Below, piece after piece: positions 63,897 to 64,000 of a stretch of 64,000 bases of DNA (its first letter is position 1; each line of letters opens with the position of its first letter). The notes under the pieces were generated by a model that was not told the origin of the DNA, searched no databases, and saw nothing but the letters and a program-made list of their open reading frames with translations. Made by a program: the position numbers and the translations under genes. Origin of the DNA: Gonocerus acuteangulatus (taxonomy: Eukaryota > Arthropoda > Insecta > Hemiptera > Coreidae); NCBI GenBank assembly GCA_946811695.1, contig OX328130.1:68680745-68744744 (forward strand), given 5' to 3'.

Positions 63897-64000
63897 AATA
63901 TATGTATTCATTGTCATTGCAGAGTACCATAAATCACTAGTAGTAATAGTGTAATATATGTATTCATTGTCATTGCAGAGTATCATAAATCACAAGTAGT
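63897..64000. repeat. Tandem duplication, 56-bp period, cut by the window end
   Basis: AATATATGTATTCATTGTCA begins at 63897 and again at 63953; the two copies differ at two positions. More units may follow beyond the window. Confidence 0.85.

Overview
The window is AT-rich, repeat-dominated DNA from an animal nuclear genome. I infer an invertebrate, most likely an arthropod. The evidence is a mariner (DD34D) element, pogo/Tigger and piggyBac-like transposons, Jockey-type, R2-type and other non-LTR retrotransposons, tRNA- and 5S-rRNA-headed SINEs, and a 5S sequence of arthropod type. A run of exactly 200 Ns at 9869-10068 marks an assembly join. I found no convincing host protein-coding gene, no intact tRNA or rRNA gene and no CRISPR. 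Every recognisable coding stretch is a broken transposon or retrotransposon gene. Family names A, B, C, R, T1 and T2 below are my own labels, based only on copies inside this window.

Layout. 1-10 kb: a family R (RTE-like) copy, a 43-bp minisatellite, a small MITE, a T2 SINE, a duplicated coding-like segment, and a ~2.2-kb foldback element (5990-8176) that encloses an 18-bp minisatellite. 10-20 kb: scaffold gap, an RTE-like repeat with a nested MITE, a family B element, a 56-bp satellite (14111-15927), SINE T1, pogo-like fragments, a LINE 3' end with a hammerhead-like core, family A pieces and a Tigger remnant. 20-30 kb: two 5S-derived SINEs facing each other around a T1 SINE, an R2-like endonuclease remnant, a 30-bp minisatellite, a family R insertion between 80-bp direct repeats, and a piggyBac-like element. 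30-36 kb: a decayed mariner with perfect ends, then family R, A and B copies. 36.5-42.2 kb: a near-perfect 108-bp satellite, exactly 53 units, open for translation on both strands. 42-52 kb: SINEs, a full family A copy, a family B copy, a LINE reverse-transcriptase remnant, and a TIR element carrying nested insertions. 52-64 kb: a psq-type pogo element, a Jockey remnant, SINEs, further family A copies and a second Tigger remnant.

How the parts relate. Many long (TA)n tracts lie at a fixed position inside dispersed families A and B. Several TA-targeting transposons (the mariner, the 49868 element, the Tigger end) lie in or against (TA)n. At least two SINE families with unrelated polymerase III heads (5S and tRNA) share one 3' tail, which suggests one LINE partner or head exchange. 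Insertions nest several deep around 50-51 kb. The most notable candidates for new biology are the 108-bp satellite, the head-swapped SINEs, the A/B/C families with their internal (TA)n, and the foldback element built of hairpin modules.
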